From positions 1 to 50,524 of the forward strand of contig DATGMP010000146.1 of the NCBI GenBank assembly GCA_035293565.1: a stretch of 50,524 nt of DNA, in the 5' to 3' direction. Origin of the DNA: DATGMP01 sp035293565. Its GTDB lineage: Bacteria; Pseudomonadota; Alphaproteobacteria; BOG-932; Roseiterribacteraceae. Below the pieces are notes generated by a model. The model was not told where the DNA came from. It saw only the letters and a list, made by a program, of their open reading frames with translations, and did not search any database. Each line of letters begins with the position of its first letter. Within the stretch, counting starts at the first letter, position 1. A program made the position numbers and the translations under genes. This document shows, one piece after another, positions 8,355 through 16,469 of the stretch.

Positions 8355-8449
8355 GGTCTTCCCCTTTCTCCCGCGCTTTATATCGCGAGTTCCGAGCCGG
8401 CTGGCAAACCGGTAGGATCGGCCTGCGGTCGAGACTATTCTTCGCAATT

Positions 8450-10471
8450 ATGCAAAGACTTCTTCTTGCAGCGGCCTTGGCCGTGCTCCTCGCTGTACCG
8501 CCGCGCGCCCCCGCAGCCGACGCGACCTCGGATTCCGGCATCGATCATTCGATGTTCGACCAGTCTGTCGATCCCTGCGCCGACTTCTTCCATTTCGCTT
8601 GCGGCGGCTGGATCGCTGCCCATCCAATTCCGCCGGATGAGTCCAGCTGGCGCGTCGACCAGCTGCTCGAAGACCGCAACCGCGACTTGCTGCGCGGCAT
8701 TCTCGAGAAGGCGGCGGCCGCTCCGACGCCCGACACCAAGAAGATCGGCGATTTCTGGGCGGCCTGCATGGACGAGGCTGCGATCGAGGCCAAAGGCCTG
8801 GCGCCGTTGCGTCCCGAGCTCGACCGCATCGGCGCGCTCAATTCGCGGGCGGCATTGCCCGAGCTCATTGGACATCTGCACCGCATCGGCGTGGGGGCGC
8901 TGTTCGGCTTCGGCTCCGGCCAGGACGCGCGCAACGCGGAGTCGGAGATTGCGATCGCCGACGAAGGCGGTCTCGGACTTCCCGACCGCGATTACTACTT
9001 CAAGCAGGATGCGGAAGGCAGGGCGCTCCGTGCCGACTATGTTCGCCATATCGCGCGTATGATCAGACTGCTGGGCGAGGAGGAAGGCCAAGCAGCGGCG
9101 GACGCGGCGACGGTGCTGAAGCTTGAGACCGCGCTCGCGCGGGGCGCGCTCGATCGCGTGTCGCGGCGGGATCCGCAGAAGACCTACCATCTCATGTCCC
9201 GTGCCGAGCTCGATCAGCTGACGCCGGACTTCAACTGGACGCGATATCTCGAGTCGGTGGGCTCTCCGCCGGTCAGTTCGGTCGATATCTCCGAGCCGGT
9301 CTTCCTCGCGGGCGAGGATCGCGCGTTGGCGAAATTCCCGCTCGCAGCCATCCGAACCTATCTGCGCTGGCAGCTGGTCGACACGGCGGCGCCGTGGCTG
9401 CCGAAGGCTTTCGTCGACGAGAATTTCGCTTTCTACGGAAAGCGGCTGACCGGCGCCAAGGAAATCAGGCCGCGGTGGAAGCGCTGCGTCGAGGCGGCCG
9501 ACGAGTCGCTGGGCGAGGATTTGGGGCGAGCCTATGTGGCGGTTGCCTTTCCGCCAGAGGCCAAGGCGCGGACCGAAGCGATGGTCCTGCAGATCGCCGA
9601 GGCCTTCGAGACCGATCTCAAATCGGTCGATTGGATGGGATCGGAGACACGGGCGAAGGCGCTCGTCAAACTCGGTCAGATGCGGAAGAAAATCGGCTAT
9701 CCCGAGCATTGGCGGGATTATTCCAGCCTCGAGATCGACCGCGGCGATGCGCTCGGCAATGCGTTCCGTTCAGCCGGGTTCGAGCTCAGGCGCGAACTCG
9801 CCAAGATCGGTAAGCCGGTCGATCGCGGCGAGTGGGAAATCACCCCGCCCACCGTCAACGCCTATTACGACCCGCAGATGAACGACATCAATCTGGCGGC
9901 CGGGATCCTGCAGCCGCCCTTCTTCTCACCCAACTTCGACGATGCGGTGAATTTTGGAGCCACGGGCGGCGGCACGGTCGGGCACGAGATGACACACGGC
10001 TTCGACGATGAGGGCCGGCAATATGACGGCCACGGTAATCTGACCGACTGGTGGACCAAGGCCGATGCCGACCGGTTTGCCGAGCGAGCCCAATGCGTCG
10101 TCGACCAGTATTCGTCCTATGTCGCGGTGGACGATCTGCACGTGAACGGCAAGCTGACGCTGGGCGAGAACGTGGCCGATCTCGGAGGCGTGCGCCTCGG
10201 CTATGCGGCGCTGATGAGAAGTCTGGGGGGCAAGGAGCCGGTGAAGATCGGAGGATTCACGCCGGCGCAGCGCTATTTCATTGCCTATGCCCAATCCTGG
10301 TGCGGCTCCAGCCGGCCGGAATCGACGCGGCTCAGGACAATGACCGACCCTCACTCGCCACCCGAATTCCGGGTGAACGGCGTCGTCTCCGATATGCCCG
10401 AGTTCGGGGCTGCCTTCGCCTGCAGGCCGGGCGCGCCGATGGTTCGCGCCAAGACCTGCCGGGTGTGGTGA
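8450..10471 (+). CDS. pepO: M13-family zinc metalloendopeptidase (PepO/neprilysin-like)
   Basis: A 673-residue exported peptidase. The N-terminus M-Q-R-L-L-L-A-A-A-L-A-V-L-L-A is a signal peptide with a probable cut after A-P-A. The early motif F-D-Q-S-V-D-P-C-A-D-F-F-H-F-A-C-G-G-W is the hallmark of M13 peptidases. The zinc site H-E-M-T-H lies near residues 512-516, with the third ligand in E-N-V-A-D-L-G-G (Glu573). The C-terminal C-R-x-W-like ending (C-R-V-W) is also typical. It likely works in the periplasm on oligopeptides. The next gene, rluD, starts at overlapping GTG codons, so the two are probably co-transcribed although their functions are unrelated. Confidence 0.95.
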   Translation: MQRLLLAAALAVLLAVPPRAPAADATSDSGIDHSMFDQSVDPCADFFHFACGGWIAAHPIPPDESSWRVDQLLEDRNRDLLRGILEKAAAAPTPDTKKIGDFWAACMDEAAIEAKGLAPLRPELDRIGALNSRAALPELIGHLHRIGVGALFGFGSGQDARNAESEIAIADEGGLGLPDRDYYFKQDAEGRALRADYVRHIARMIRLLGEEEGQAAADAATVLKLETALARGALDRVSRRDPQKTYHLMSRAELDQLTPDFNWTRYLESVGSPPVSSVDISEPVFLAGEDRALAKFPLAAIRTYLRWQLVDTAAPWLPKAFVDENFAFYGKRLTGAKEIRPRWKRCVEAADESLGEDLGRAYVAVAFPPEAKARTEAMVLQIAEAFETDLKSVDWMGSETRAKALVKLGQMRKKIGYPEHWRDYSSLEIDRGDALGNAFRSAGFELRRELAKIGKPVDRGEWEITPPTVNAYYDPQMNDINLAAGILQPPFFSPNFDDAVNFGATGGGTVGHEMTHGFDDEGRQYDGHGNLTDWWTKADADRFAERAQCVVDQYSSYVAVDDLHVNGKLTLGENVADLGGVRLGYAALMRSLGGKEPVKIGGFTPAQRYFIAYAQSWCGSSRPESTRLRTMTDPHSPPEFRVNGVVSDMPEFGAAFACRPGAPMVRAKTCRVW

Positions 10472-11430
10472 GCGAGGCTTCCGGAGCGGAGGGGGGCCGC
10501 CGGATCGAGCTTGTGCTCGGCACCGAGGCCGCCGGCCAAAGGCTCGACCGGGCCTTGGCGGCCGCCGTGCCAGAGCTGTCCAGGGCGCGGATTCAGGCGC
10601 TGCTGGCCGCAGGGCGCGTGGCGCGTGACGGGATCGCCATCACCGACGCATCCGCCAGCGCGAAACCGGGTCAAAGACTCGCCATCGATATTCCGCCGCC
10701 CGAGGCGGCGCGGCCCGCCCCGCAGGAAATCCCCCTCGCCATCGTATTCGAAGACGAGGACATGTTGGTGATCGACAAGCCTCCCGGCCTCGTGGTTCAC
10801 CCCGGCGCGGGCAATCCCGACAAGACGCTGGTCAATGCGTTGCTCGCCCATTGCGCGGGGCAGCTCTCGGGCATCGGCGGCGTCCGCCGGCCGGGTATCG
10901 TCCATCGGCTCGACAAGGATACGAGCGGATTGCTGGTCGCGGCCAAGACCGACCGGGCGCATGCGGCGCTCGCCAACCAGCTCCAGGCCCGGACCTTGAA
11001 GCGCACCTACAACGCCGTGGTCTGGGGTCATCCGGCGCCGGCCGCAGGCCGGATCGAGGGCAATATCGGGCGATCGCCCAATGACCGGAAGCGGATGGCG
11101 CTGCTCGCTCGGGGCGGCAAGCCAGCGGTGACTTACTACCGCACAATACGCGCGCTTAACCAATTTGCCTTAGTGGAATGTAAATTAGAGACCGGTAGGA
11201 CTCATCAGATCCGTGTTCATATGGCTTCGATCGGCCATCCGTTGGTCGGCGATCCGCTATACGGAGCGCGGCGGGTGCCGAGGACCGCGCCGGAGGCGGC
11301 TCGCCGTTTCGGGAGGCAGGCGTTGCATGCAACCCAGATCAGCTTCGTCCATCCGGTCAGCGGCCATGAGATGTGCTATGTTTCGCCACTCGCTCCCGAC
11401 ATTCGGGCCCTTGTCGCGGATCTCGAATAA
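10468..11430 (+). CDS. rluD: 23S rRNA pseudouridine synthase RluD
   Basis: A 320-residue RluA-family pseudouridine synthase. The N-terminus has an S4 RNA-binding domain (R-L-D-R-A-L-A-A-A-V-P-E-L-S-R-A-R-I-Q, about residues 15-75). The catalytic motif H-R-L-D-K-D-T-S-G carries Asp149, and the later E-T-G-R-T-H-Q-I-R-V-H motif is intact. RluD modifies helix 69 of 23S rRNA. The start is one of two consecutive GTG codons (10465 or 10468) overlapping the peptidase stop; an upstream in-frame start would run back through the peptidase gene. The stretch at about 11140-11225 uses A/T-rich codons, including two TTA leucines, unlike the rest of the gene, while still encoding the conserved motif. rpoH follows after 99 bp. 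Confidence 0.93.
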   Translation: MSEASGAEGGRRIELVLGTEAAGQRLDRALAAAVPELSRARIQALLAAGRVARDGIAITDASASAKPGQRLAIDIPPPEAARPAPQEIPLAIVFEDEDMLVIDKPPGLVVHPGAGNPDKTLVNALLAHCAGQLSGIGGVRRPGIVHRLDKDTSGLLVAAKTDRAHAALANQLQARTLKRTYNAVVWGHPAPAAGRIEGNIGRSPNDRKRMALLARGGKPAVTYYRTIRALNQFALVECKLETGRTHQIRVHMASIGHPLVGDPLYGARRVPRTAPEAARRFGRQALHATQISFVHPVSGHEMCYVSPLAPDIRALVADLE

Positions 11431-11455
11431 GCGCTCAAGGGACGAGAACATAACG

Positions 11456-11513
11456 GTGTCCACCGCATTCCTTTGGGATGGACACGCTCACAGGAGCCCG
11501 AGCGATAGGGCTC
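11456..11513 (+). promoter_or_regulatory. Two hairpins in the rpoH upstream region, candidate 5' leader structure
   Basis: In the 99 bp between rluD and rpoH there are two perfect inverted repeats. GTGTCCA at 11456-11462 pairs with TGGACAC at 11479-11485. GAGCCC at 11494-11499 pairs with GGGCTC at 11508-11513. The second ends about 10 bp before the AAGGA ribosome site (around 11523). rpoH messages in several proteobacteria are controlled by temperature-sensitive structure, so these could form a leader; equally, the first could be a weak rluD terminator. The repeats are seen directly, and the regulatory role is inferred. Confidence 0.35.
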
Positions 11514-11529
11514 TCAGGCAGTAAGGACC

Positions 11530-12414
11530 ATGGCAGTTTCACCGACCGTTCCGGTCATAGGCTCAGAAAGCAACCTCGCGCGGTATCTGCAGGAAATCCG
11601 GCAGTTTCCGATGCTGTCGCCTGAAGAGGAATATATGCTGGGCAAGCGCTGGCGCCAGCATGGCGACATCGAGGCCGCGCACAAGCTGGTCACGAGCCAT
11701 CTCAGGCTCGTCGCCAAGATCGCGATGGGCTATCGCGGCTATGGCCTGCCGCTTTCCGAGCTTATCTCGGAGGGCAATGTCGGCATGATGCAGGCGGTGA
11801 AGCGATTCGAGCCCGACCGCGGGTTTCGGCTCGCGACCTACGCCATGTGGTGGATCCGGGCCGCAATCCAGGAATACATCCTGCATTCCTGGTCGCTTGT
11901 GAAGATGGGCACCACCGCCGCGCAGAAGAAGCTGTTCTTCAACCTGCGCAAGCTCAAGGGCCAGATGCGGGCCATGGAAGAGGGGGATCTGTCGCCCGAG
12001 CAGGTGCACAAGATCGCGACCACGCTCGATGTGCCGGAAGCCGACGTGATCAGCATGAACCGCCGGCTCTCCAGCCCCGATCATTCGCTGAACGCGCCGC
12101 TACGCCAGGACGGCGACGGCGAATGGCAGGATTGGCTGGTCGACGAGACCGAGAATCAGGAGATCGGACTGGCCGAGCGCGAGGAGCTTGGCAAGCGCCA
12201 AGGGCTGCTCAAGGACGCCATGAAGACCCTGAACGACCGCGAGCGGCGCATCCTGACGGCGCGCCGCCTCGAGGATGAGCCTATCACGCTCGAGGATCTG
12301 AGCCAGGAATACGGAATCAGTCGTGAGCGCGTGCGGCAGATCGAGGTTCGCGCCTTCGAGAAGCTCCAGAAAGCAATCCGGAACGCCGCGCAGCAGCAGC
12401 GCCTCGACGCCTGA
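11530..12414 (+). CDS. rpoH: RNA polymerase heat-shock sigma factor RpoH (sigma-32)
   Basis: A 294-residue group-3 sigma-70 factor. It lacks region 1.1 and starts with region 1.2 (N-L-A-R-Y-L-Q-E-I-R-Q-F-P-M-L). Region 2 holds the core-binding and -10 recognition helices, with F-R-L-A-T-Y-A-M-W-W-I-R-A-A-I-Q-E-Y. The RpoH box Q-K-K-L-F-F-N-L-R-K, diagnostic for sigma-32, follows. Region 4 has the C-terminal helix-turn-helix (Y-G-I-S-R-E-R-V-R-Q-I-E). It directs RNA polymerase to chaperone and protease genes, and its level is commonly set by FtsH proteolysis; ftsH itself is encoded at 23239-25176. A good AAGGA ribosome site precedes the ATG. It converges on the membrane-protein gene at 12421 with a 6-bp gap. 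Confidence 0.96.
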   Translation: MAVSPTVPVIGSESNLARYLQEIRQFPMLSPEEEYMLGKRWRQHGDIEAAHKLVTSHLRLVAKIAMGYRGYGLPLSELISEGNVGMMQAVKRFEPDRGFRLATYAMWWIRAAIQEYILHSWSLVKMGTTAAQKKLFFNLRKLKGQMRAMEEGDLSPEQVHKIATTLDVPEADVISMNRRLSSPDHSLNAPLRQDGDGEWQDWLVDETENQEIGLAEREELGKRQGLLKDAMKTLNDRERRILTARRLEDEPITLEDLSQEYGISRERVRQIEVRAFEKLQKAIRNAAQQQRLDA

Positions 12415-12420
12415 GCCTCT

Positions 12421-12948
12421 TCAGGCGGCCTTAGCAGACTTCCCTGAGGCGGCGGGCGCCTTGGAGACCTCGTCGCCCCAGGCCTCGCGAAGCTGCGCCT
12501 GCTTGCGCTCGAGCTCGGCGACGCGTGCCGCCGATTGCAGGGCGATGAATCCCCCGACGACCGGCGGCACCGCATAGTAGATTACCGAGCCGATCACCGC
12601 AGCGCCGTACATGACCGCCCAGGTCTCGACATGGCGCAGCATTTGGCCGACCTGCGCCATCGTATTGGCGCCCTCCCAGAGCTGGATTTCGAACGGTATC
12701 ACGCCGCAGATATTGACCGTTCCCACCGAGATGGCGGACGTTTTCCGGCGGTCCGAATCCGTCAGGAAGGCAATGAAGGTCGGGAGCATTCCCGCCATCA
12801 GCAGCGTGCTCGAAGGCAGCAGCATGAGACCCAGGATCAGCAGCAGAAAGCCTAAGATCTTGTAGCCGAAGCCGGCGCCCTTCTTGGCGGGCTTGCTGGC
12901 CTTGGCCTGATTCCCCGCCTTCTTGACGTCTTTTTTCGCCTTGGCCAT
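12421..12948 (-). CDS. Small polytopic membrane protein, partner of the pseudokinase gene
   Basis: A 175-residue protein with no family I can name. The N-terminus is lysine-rich and cytoplasmic-looking (residues 1-25). Hydrophobic segments follow at about 30-63 (two short passes around L-M-L-L-P-S-S-T), possibly 72-88, and 109-136 (Y-G-A-A-V-I-G-S-V-I-Y-Y-A-V-P-P). The C-terminal third is a charged helical tail (V-A-E-L-E-R-K-Q-A-Q-L-R-E-A-W-G-D-E-V) ending in an alanine/lysine-rich stretch. It starts only 4 bp after the stop of the pseudokinase gene on the same strand, which argues for an operon and a joint role at the inner membrane. It converges with rpoH. Function unknown. Confidence 0.8.
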   Translation of the reverse strand: MAKAKKDVKKAGNQAKASKPAKKGAGFGYKILGFLLLILGLMLLPSSTLLMAGMLPTFIAFLTDSDRRKTSAISVGTVNICGVIPFEIQLWEGANTMAQVGQMLRHVETWAVMYGAAVIGSVIYYAVPPVVGGFIALQSAARVAELERKQAQLREAWGDEVSKAPAASGKSAKAA

Positions 12949-12952
12949 GGCC

Positions 12953-15067
12953 TTACTTCGCGAGCGTCATCAGGACGATGCCGGCGGCGAGCAGGAGCGC
13001 TATGCCGGTGGACACGACCGCCGCCGTCTCGCGGCCGACGGTCGCCTCGAGCTGGGCCCGGTCGAGCGCGAATTTCGTGACCTCGCCGATTTCATACGCC
13101 AGCCGGGCATACTGGTTTTGCGCATTCCGGAAGGCGGCGAGATCCTTCTCGATCGTCTCCGGATCGTCGACCAGCTGCTGCAGCATCAGAAGGTCGCCCT
13201 TCTGCGCGGTCGCCGTTACCGCGAGCTGGACCCGCTCGCGCGCCTTGCGGCTATGGAGTCGCTCGATGATCGGTTTCATGAGTCCCACAATCCACCCGGT
13301 CAGCTGCGGCAGCGACGGGGGACCGAAACGGCGCTGGATTCCGGCCAGGATGTTCAGCATGGCCAGATGCTTCTGGCCGTCGTTGGCCGCGGTGGTGAGG
13401 GCGGCGAACATCTTGTCGCCGCCCGCCCGGTCGCGCGCGATCAGAAATCCGGCAACATGGCGATCGATCGGAGTCTCCGGACGCTTGCCCTGATTGCCGC
13501 CGGCACTCTCCAGCGCCTGAAGCAGGGCAGAGGGCGTGGTGACATATTGCCGTTTCACCATATCGCTGGCGCAAGGCATCCAGGAGACCAGCTCGTAAAG
13601 CGCGCCCTCGAGCCCGTGGCCATAACCCGGACGCTCCAGGATCGCGCGCGTCTGGTCGAAGCTTTTCAGCGAGGACATCGCGTCGAGCGGCTCCTCGGGC
13701 TGCTGGCCATACCAGAAGAGTGGGAGTTGCGAGGAGATGATCTCCGCAAGCGGCTGGGTCGGTCCGCCCCTTGCCACGGCATCGGCCAAGGCGCCACCCA
13801 CGCCCATGGGCATCACGGAGCGGCCGCGGTAGCGGATCGGACCGGCCGGATCGAGCGCCATGCAGACTCGCGCCACCAGCCGCTCCTCGGAAGTGCCGCC
13901 GACTCGTCCGGAGGCGGAATTCATCGAGATGACGGCGTCCACTCTGACGGCGCAGGCCGAATCCCCAAGGCTGCGGCGCAGCCATCGGTCGATTTCGCCG
14001 CTTTGGATCAGCCGGATCGCCATCGGGATGCTGCGGCTCATCGCAGCGGCCAGCGAGCGCGGATTCCAGACTTCCGTGCCGCCGAAATCGATGGCGCGCT
14101 GGGCGCGCCGCGCGCTCGGAACTTGGCGCGCATTCTGGCGGCGGCCGCCGAGCCATTTGCCAAGGTCGTCCAGAGTCCAGCGCTGGCGCGGATCGTCGGA
14201 CAGGAGGCCACGCAGAGGTTCGGTAAGTCCGCCCGGCAAGCGGCCGCTGCCGAGCAGCGCGGCATAGGTCCCGCGTTCGATCTTGAGCTCGAGCATCGCC
14301 TCGATCGGGATCGACTTCAACGGATCCTGCCCCAGCGCCATGATTGCGGCGGTGACGCCGAGCGAATAGAGGTCGTCGGCGACCGTCCCGGGTCCACGGC
14401 CGATCGGCTCCGCCTGCGCACGCTCTATCGTCTCGCAGACGGCAGGTTGAAGAAACGAAGGAGGCGAGGAGACGCATTCGCCAAGCACGGCCGCGCCGCG
14501 GCCGCTCGGGTCATAATAGAAATTGGTCGGCCTAATCGCTCCGTGAAAGACATTGGCGGCCGTCAGCTCCGACAGCGCCGCATGGGCGGGGATGAACAGA
14601 GTCCGTACGATCTGCTCCTCGCCCATAGGCTGGCGTACCTCGTCCATGCTCTTCATGAGCTGCGGCCCGGGCGGCTGATCGAAGACCAGCGCGAGGCGAC
14701 GTTCGTCGGCCCCCCAGGGCACGATCGCCCAATCGAGTAAGGCCAGCAGCATCGGCTGATCGAGCGCCTTTACGCGGGTTAAGATATCGGCGCGCGCGAG
14801 GGGTGACATGCCGCTCGCGATCGCCCAAAGCTCGGTTTGAGGCTGATCGGCGCGTCGCGCCCGGAAAACATCCGCGGAGGGCCGGTCGCAGGCTTCGAAA
14901 CGCTGCCGGCTCAGGATCTCGTAGCGATCGGATATGCGGATGACGGGCTCATTCGCCATCGCGCTCATCGCCGCTCCGGCCGAGGCGCTGGCGCCCGTAT
15001 CCTGGGATTGCGAATCGAGTTTCATCTGTCGGCGCGTTCTGCGTGCGTGCTCGGGTTCGTCGAGCAT
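12953..15067 (-). CDS. Membrane-anchored Ser/Thr pseudokinase-like protein
   Basis: A 704-residue protein with a protein-kinase-like fold that appears catalytically dead. Residues 45-300 follow the kinase layout. The beta-3 strand reads W-A-I-A-S where V-A-I-K is expected. The catalytic loop reads F-H-G-A-I-R-P-T-N (residues 174-182), keeping the His and Asn but lacking the HRD aspartate. The DFG position reads L-G-E. Subdomain IX survives as D-D-L-Y-S-L-G-V. About 350 helical residues follow, then a single C-terminal membrane helix (about 684-703), making it a tail-anchored protein. Start 15067 is the first ATG; 15025 (M-K-L-D-S) is an alternative with no better ribosome site. A terminator-like hairpin separates it from purA, and the membrane-protein gene follows after 4 bp. 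Function unknown; a scaffold or regulator is likely. Confidence 0.78.
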   Translation of the reverse strand: MLDEPEHARRTRRQMKLDSQSQDTGASASAGAAMSAMANEPVIRISDRYEILSRQRFEACDRPSADVFRARRADQPQTELWAIASGMSPLARADILTRVKALDQPMLLALLDWAIVPWGADERRLALVFDQPPGPQLMKSMDEVRQPMGEEQIVRTLFIPAHAALSELTAANVFHGAIRPTNFYYDPSGRGAAVLGECVSSPPSFLQPAVCETIERAQAEPIGRGPGTVADDLYSLGVTAAIMALGQDPLKSIPIEAMLELKIERGTYAALLGSGRLPGGLTEPLRGLLSDDPRQRWTLDDLGKWLGGRRQNARQVPSARRAQRAIDFGGTEVWNPRSLAAAMSRSIPMAIRLIQSGEIDRWLRRSLGDSACAVRVDAVISMNSASGRVGGTSEERLVARVCMALDPAGPIRYRGRSVMPMGVGGALADAVARGGPTQPLAEIISSQLPLFWYGQQPEEPLDAMSSLKSFDQTRAILERPGYGHGLEGALYELVSWMPCASDMVKRQYVTTPSALLQALESAGGNQGKRPETPIDRHVAGFLIARDRAGGDKMFAALTTAANDGQKHLAMLNILAGIQRRFGPPSLPQLTGWIVGLMKPIIERLHSRKARERVQLAVTATAQKGDLLMLQQLVDDPETIEKDLAAFRNAQNQYARLAYEIGEVTKFALDRAQLEATVGRETAAVVSTGIALLLAAGIVLMTLAK

Positions 15068-15123
15068 TCCGACGCTAGCCGCCAGACGGCAAAGAAAGGA
15101 TTAATTACCGGGTAAGAAACCTG

Positions 15124-15142
15124 CGCCCGCAGGCTGCGGGCG
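15124..15142 (-). terminator. Hairpin after purA, probable intrinsic terminator
   Basis: A perfect 8-bp stem CGCCCGCA / TGCGGGCG with a 3-base loop lies 6 bp after the purA stop. In the direction of purA transcription it is followed within a few bases by CAGGTTTCTT, a modest T-rich tract. This looks like a Rho-independent terminator and implies that the downstream pseudokinase gene has its own promoter in the next 60 bp. Confidence 0.55.
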
Positions 15143-15148
15143 TATCGA

Positions 15149-16444
15149 TCAGCGCGCCTCGAACGGATCGCTCATCAGCACGGTGTCCTCGCGTTCGGGG
15201 CTCGTGGAGAGCAGGGTTACGGGGCGTTCTACGAGCTCCTCGATACGGCGGACATATTTGACCGCGGTGGCGGGAAGCTGGGCCCAGGAGCGGGCGCCGC
15301 GGGTGCTCTCGCTCCAACCTTGGTGGGTTTCGTAGATCGGCTTGACCGAGGCCTGCGCCTCCTCGCCCGCGGGCAAATAATCGAGGCGCTTCCCGCCCAG
15401 CTCGTAGCCGACGCAGACCTGGATCGATTCGAGCCCGTCCAGCACATCGAGCTTGGTCAGCGCGATACCGTCGACCCCGCCCACCTTGAGGGCTTGGCGC
15501 ACCATCACGGCGTCGAACCAGCCGCAGCGCCGCTTACGGCCGGTTACGGTGCCGAACTCCTTGCCGCGCTCACCGAGATATTGCCCGACTTCGTTCAGCT
15601 GCTCGGTCGGGAAGGGACCGGCGCCGACGCGGGTCGTATAGGCTTTGGTGATGCCGAGCACATAGCCCAGCGCGCCGATCCCAAAGCCGCTGCCGGTCGC
15701 GGCATTGGCGGCCACCGTGTTGGACGAGGTGACGAACGGATAGGTCCCGTGATCGACGTCGAGCATCGCGCCCTGCGCGCCCTCGAACAGGATCCGCTTG
15801 CCGGCCCGCCGCTCGGCGTCGAGCCGCGCCCACGCGACGCCTGCATAGGGGAGAATTCCCTCGGCGATCTCGAGCAGCGACGTCATCAGCTCGGCGGTGT
15901 CGAACTCCGGCGCGCCGTAGCCGCGGAGCAGCGCGTTGTGATGAAACAGCAGCGCATCGATCTTGCGCGCCAGCACCTTGGGCTCTGTCAGATCGCAGAC
16001 CCGGACGGCCCGCCGCGCGACCTTATCCTCATAGGCCGGCCCGATGCCGCGGCCGGTGGTGCCGATCTTGTCCAGGCCGCGCGCCTCCTCGCGCGCCCGG
16101 TCGAGCGCGGCATGAACCGGCAGAATGAGAGTCGCGTTCTCGGCCACCAGCAGACTGCCGGGCTGAACATCCACGCCCTTCTTCCGAATGGCGTCGATCT
16201 CCTTGAGAAGAGCCCAAGGATCGACCACGACGCCGCTGCCGATGATAGAGAGCTTGCCGGGCCTGACGACGCCCGACGGCAAAAGGCTCAGCTTGTACTC
16301 GACATCGCCGATGACCAGCGTGTGCCCGGCATTGTGTCCACCCTGGAAGCGCACGACAACATCGGCACGGCTCGACAGCCAGTCGACGATCTTGCCCTTG
16401 CCCTCATCGCCCCACTGGACGCCAACCACCACGACGTTCGACAT
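15149..16444 (-). CDS. purA: Adenylosuccinate synthetase
   Basis: Catalyses the GTP-dependent joining of IMP and aspartate, the first committed step to AMP. The 431-residue protein begins M-S-N-V-V-V-V-G-V-Q-W-G-D-E-G-K-G-K, with the P-loop and catalytic Asp in W-G-D-E-G-K-G-K. The H-N-A-G-H-T motif carrying the catalytic His follows. The G-T-T-G-R-G-I-G-P-A-Y loop and the C-terminal G-R-K-R-R-C-G-W-F-D-A segment are intact. Length and motifs are normal. It lies 25 bp downstream of hisZ in the serC-serA-hisZ-purA run, an order common in Rhodospirillales-type genomes, and is followed by a terminator-like hairpin. Confidence 0.97.
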   Translation of the reverse strand: MSNVVVVGVQWGDEGKGKIVDWLSSRADVVVRFQGGHNAGHTLVIGDVEYKLSLLPSGVVRPGKLSIIGSGVVVDPWALLKEIDAIRKKGVDVQPGSLLVAENATLILPVHAALDRAREEARGLDKIGTTGRGIGPAYEDKVARRAVRVCDLTEPKVLARKIDALLFHHNALLRGYGAPEFDTAELMTSLLEIAEGILPYAGVAWARLDAERRAGKRILFEGAQGAMLDVDHGTYPFVTSSNTVAANAATGSGFGIGALGYVLGITKAYTTRVGAGPFPTEQLNEVGQYLGERGKEFGTVTGRKRRCGWFDAVMVRQALKVGGVDGIALTKLDVLDGLESIQVCVGYELGGKRLDYLPAGEEAQASVKPIYETHQGWSESTRGARSWAQLPATAVKYVRRIEELVERPVTLLSTSPEREDTVLMSDPFEAR

Positions 16445-16469
16445 CGCTGCTCTTCCCGCTTCGAATCAA

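Noticed and set aside
7824..9062. A 412-codon plus-strand frame across the SDR gene and the start of pepO
   Set aside because: It covers the reverse strand of an intact SDR and another frame of the M13 peptidase signal and N-terminal regions.
12923..14740. A 605-codon plus-strand frame antisense to the pseudokinase
   Set aside because: The product is a repetitive Arg/Gly/Asp/His mix typical of antisense frames. The minus-strand protein has a coherent fold and a membrane anchor.
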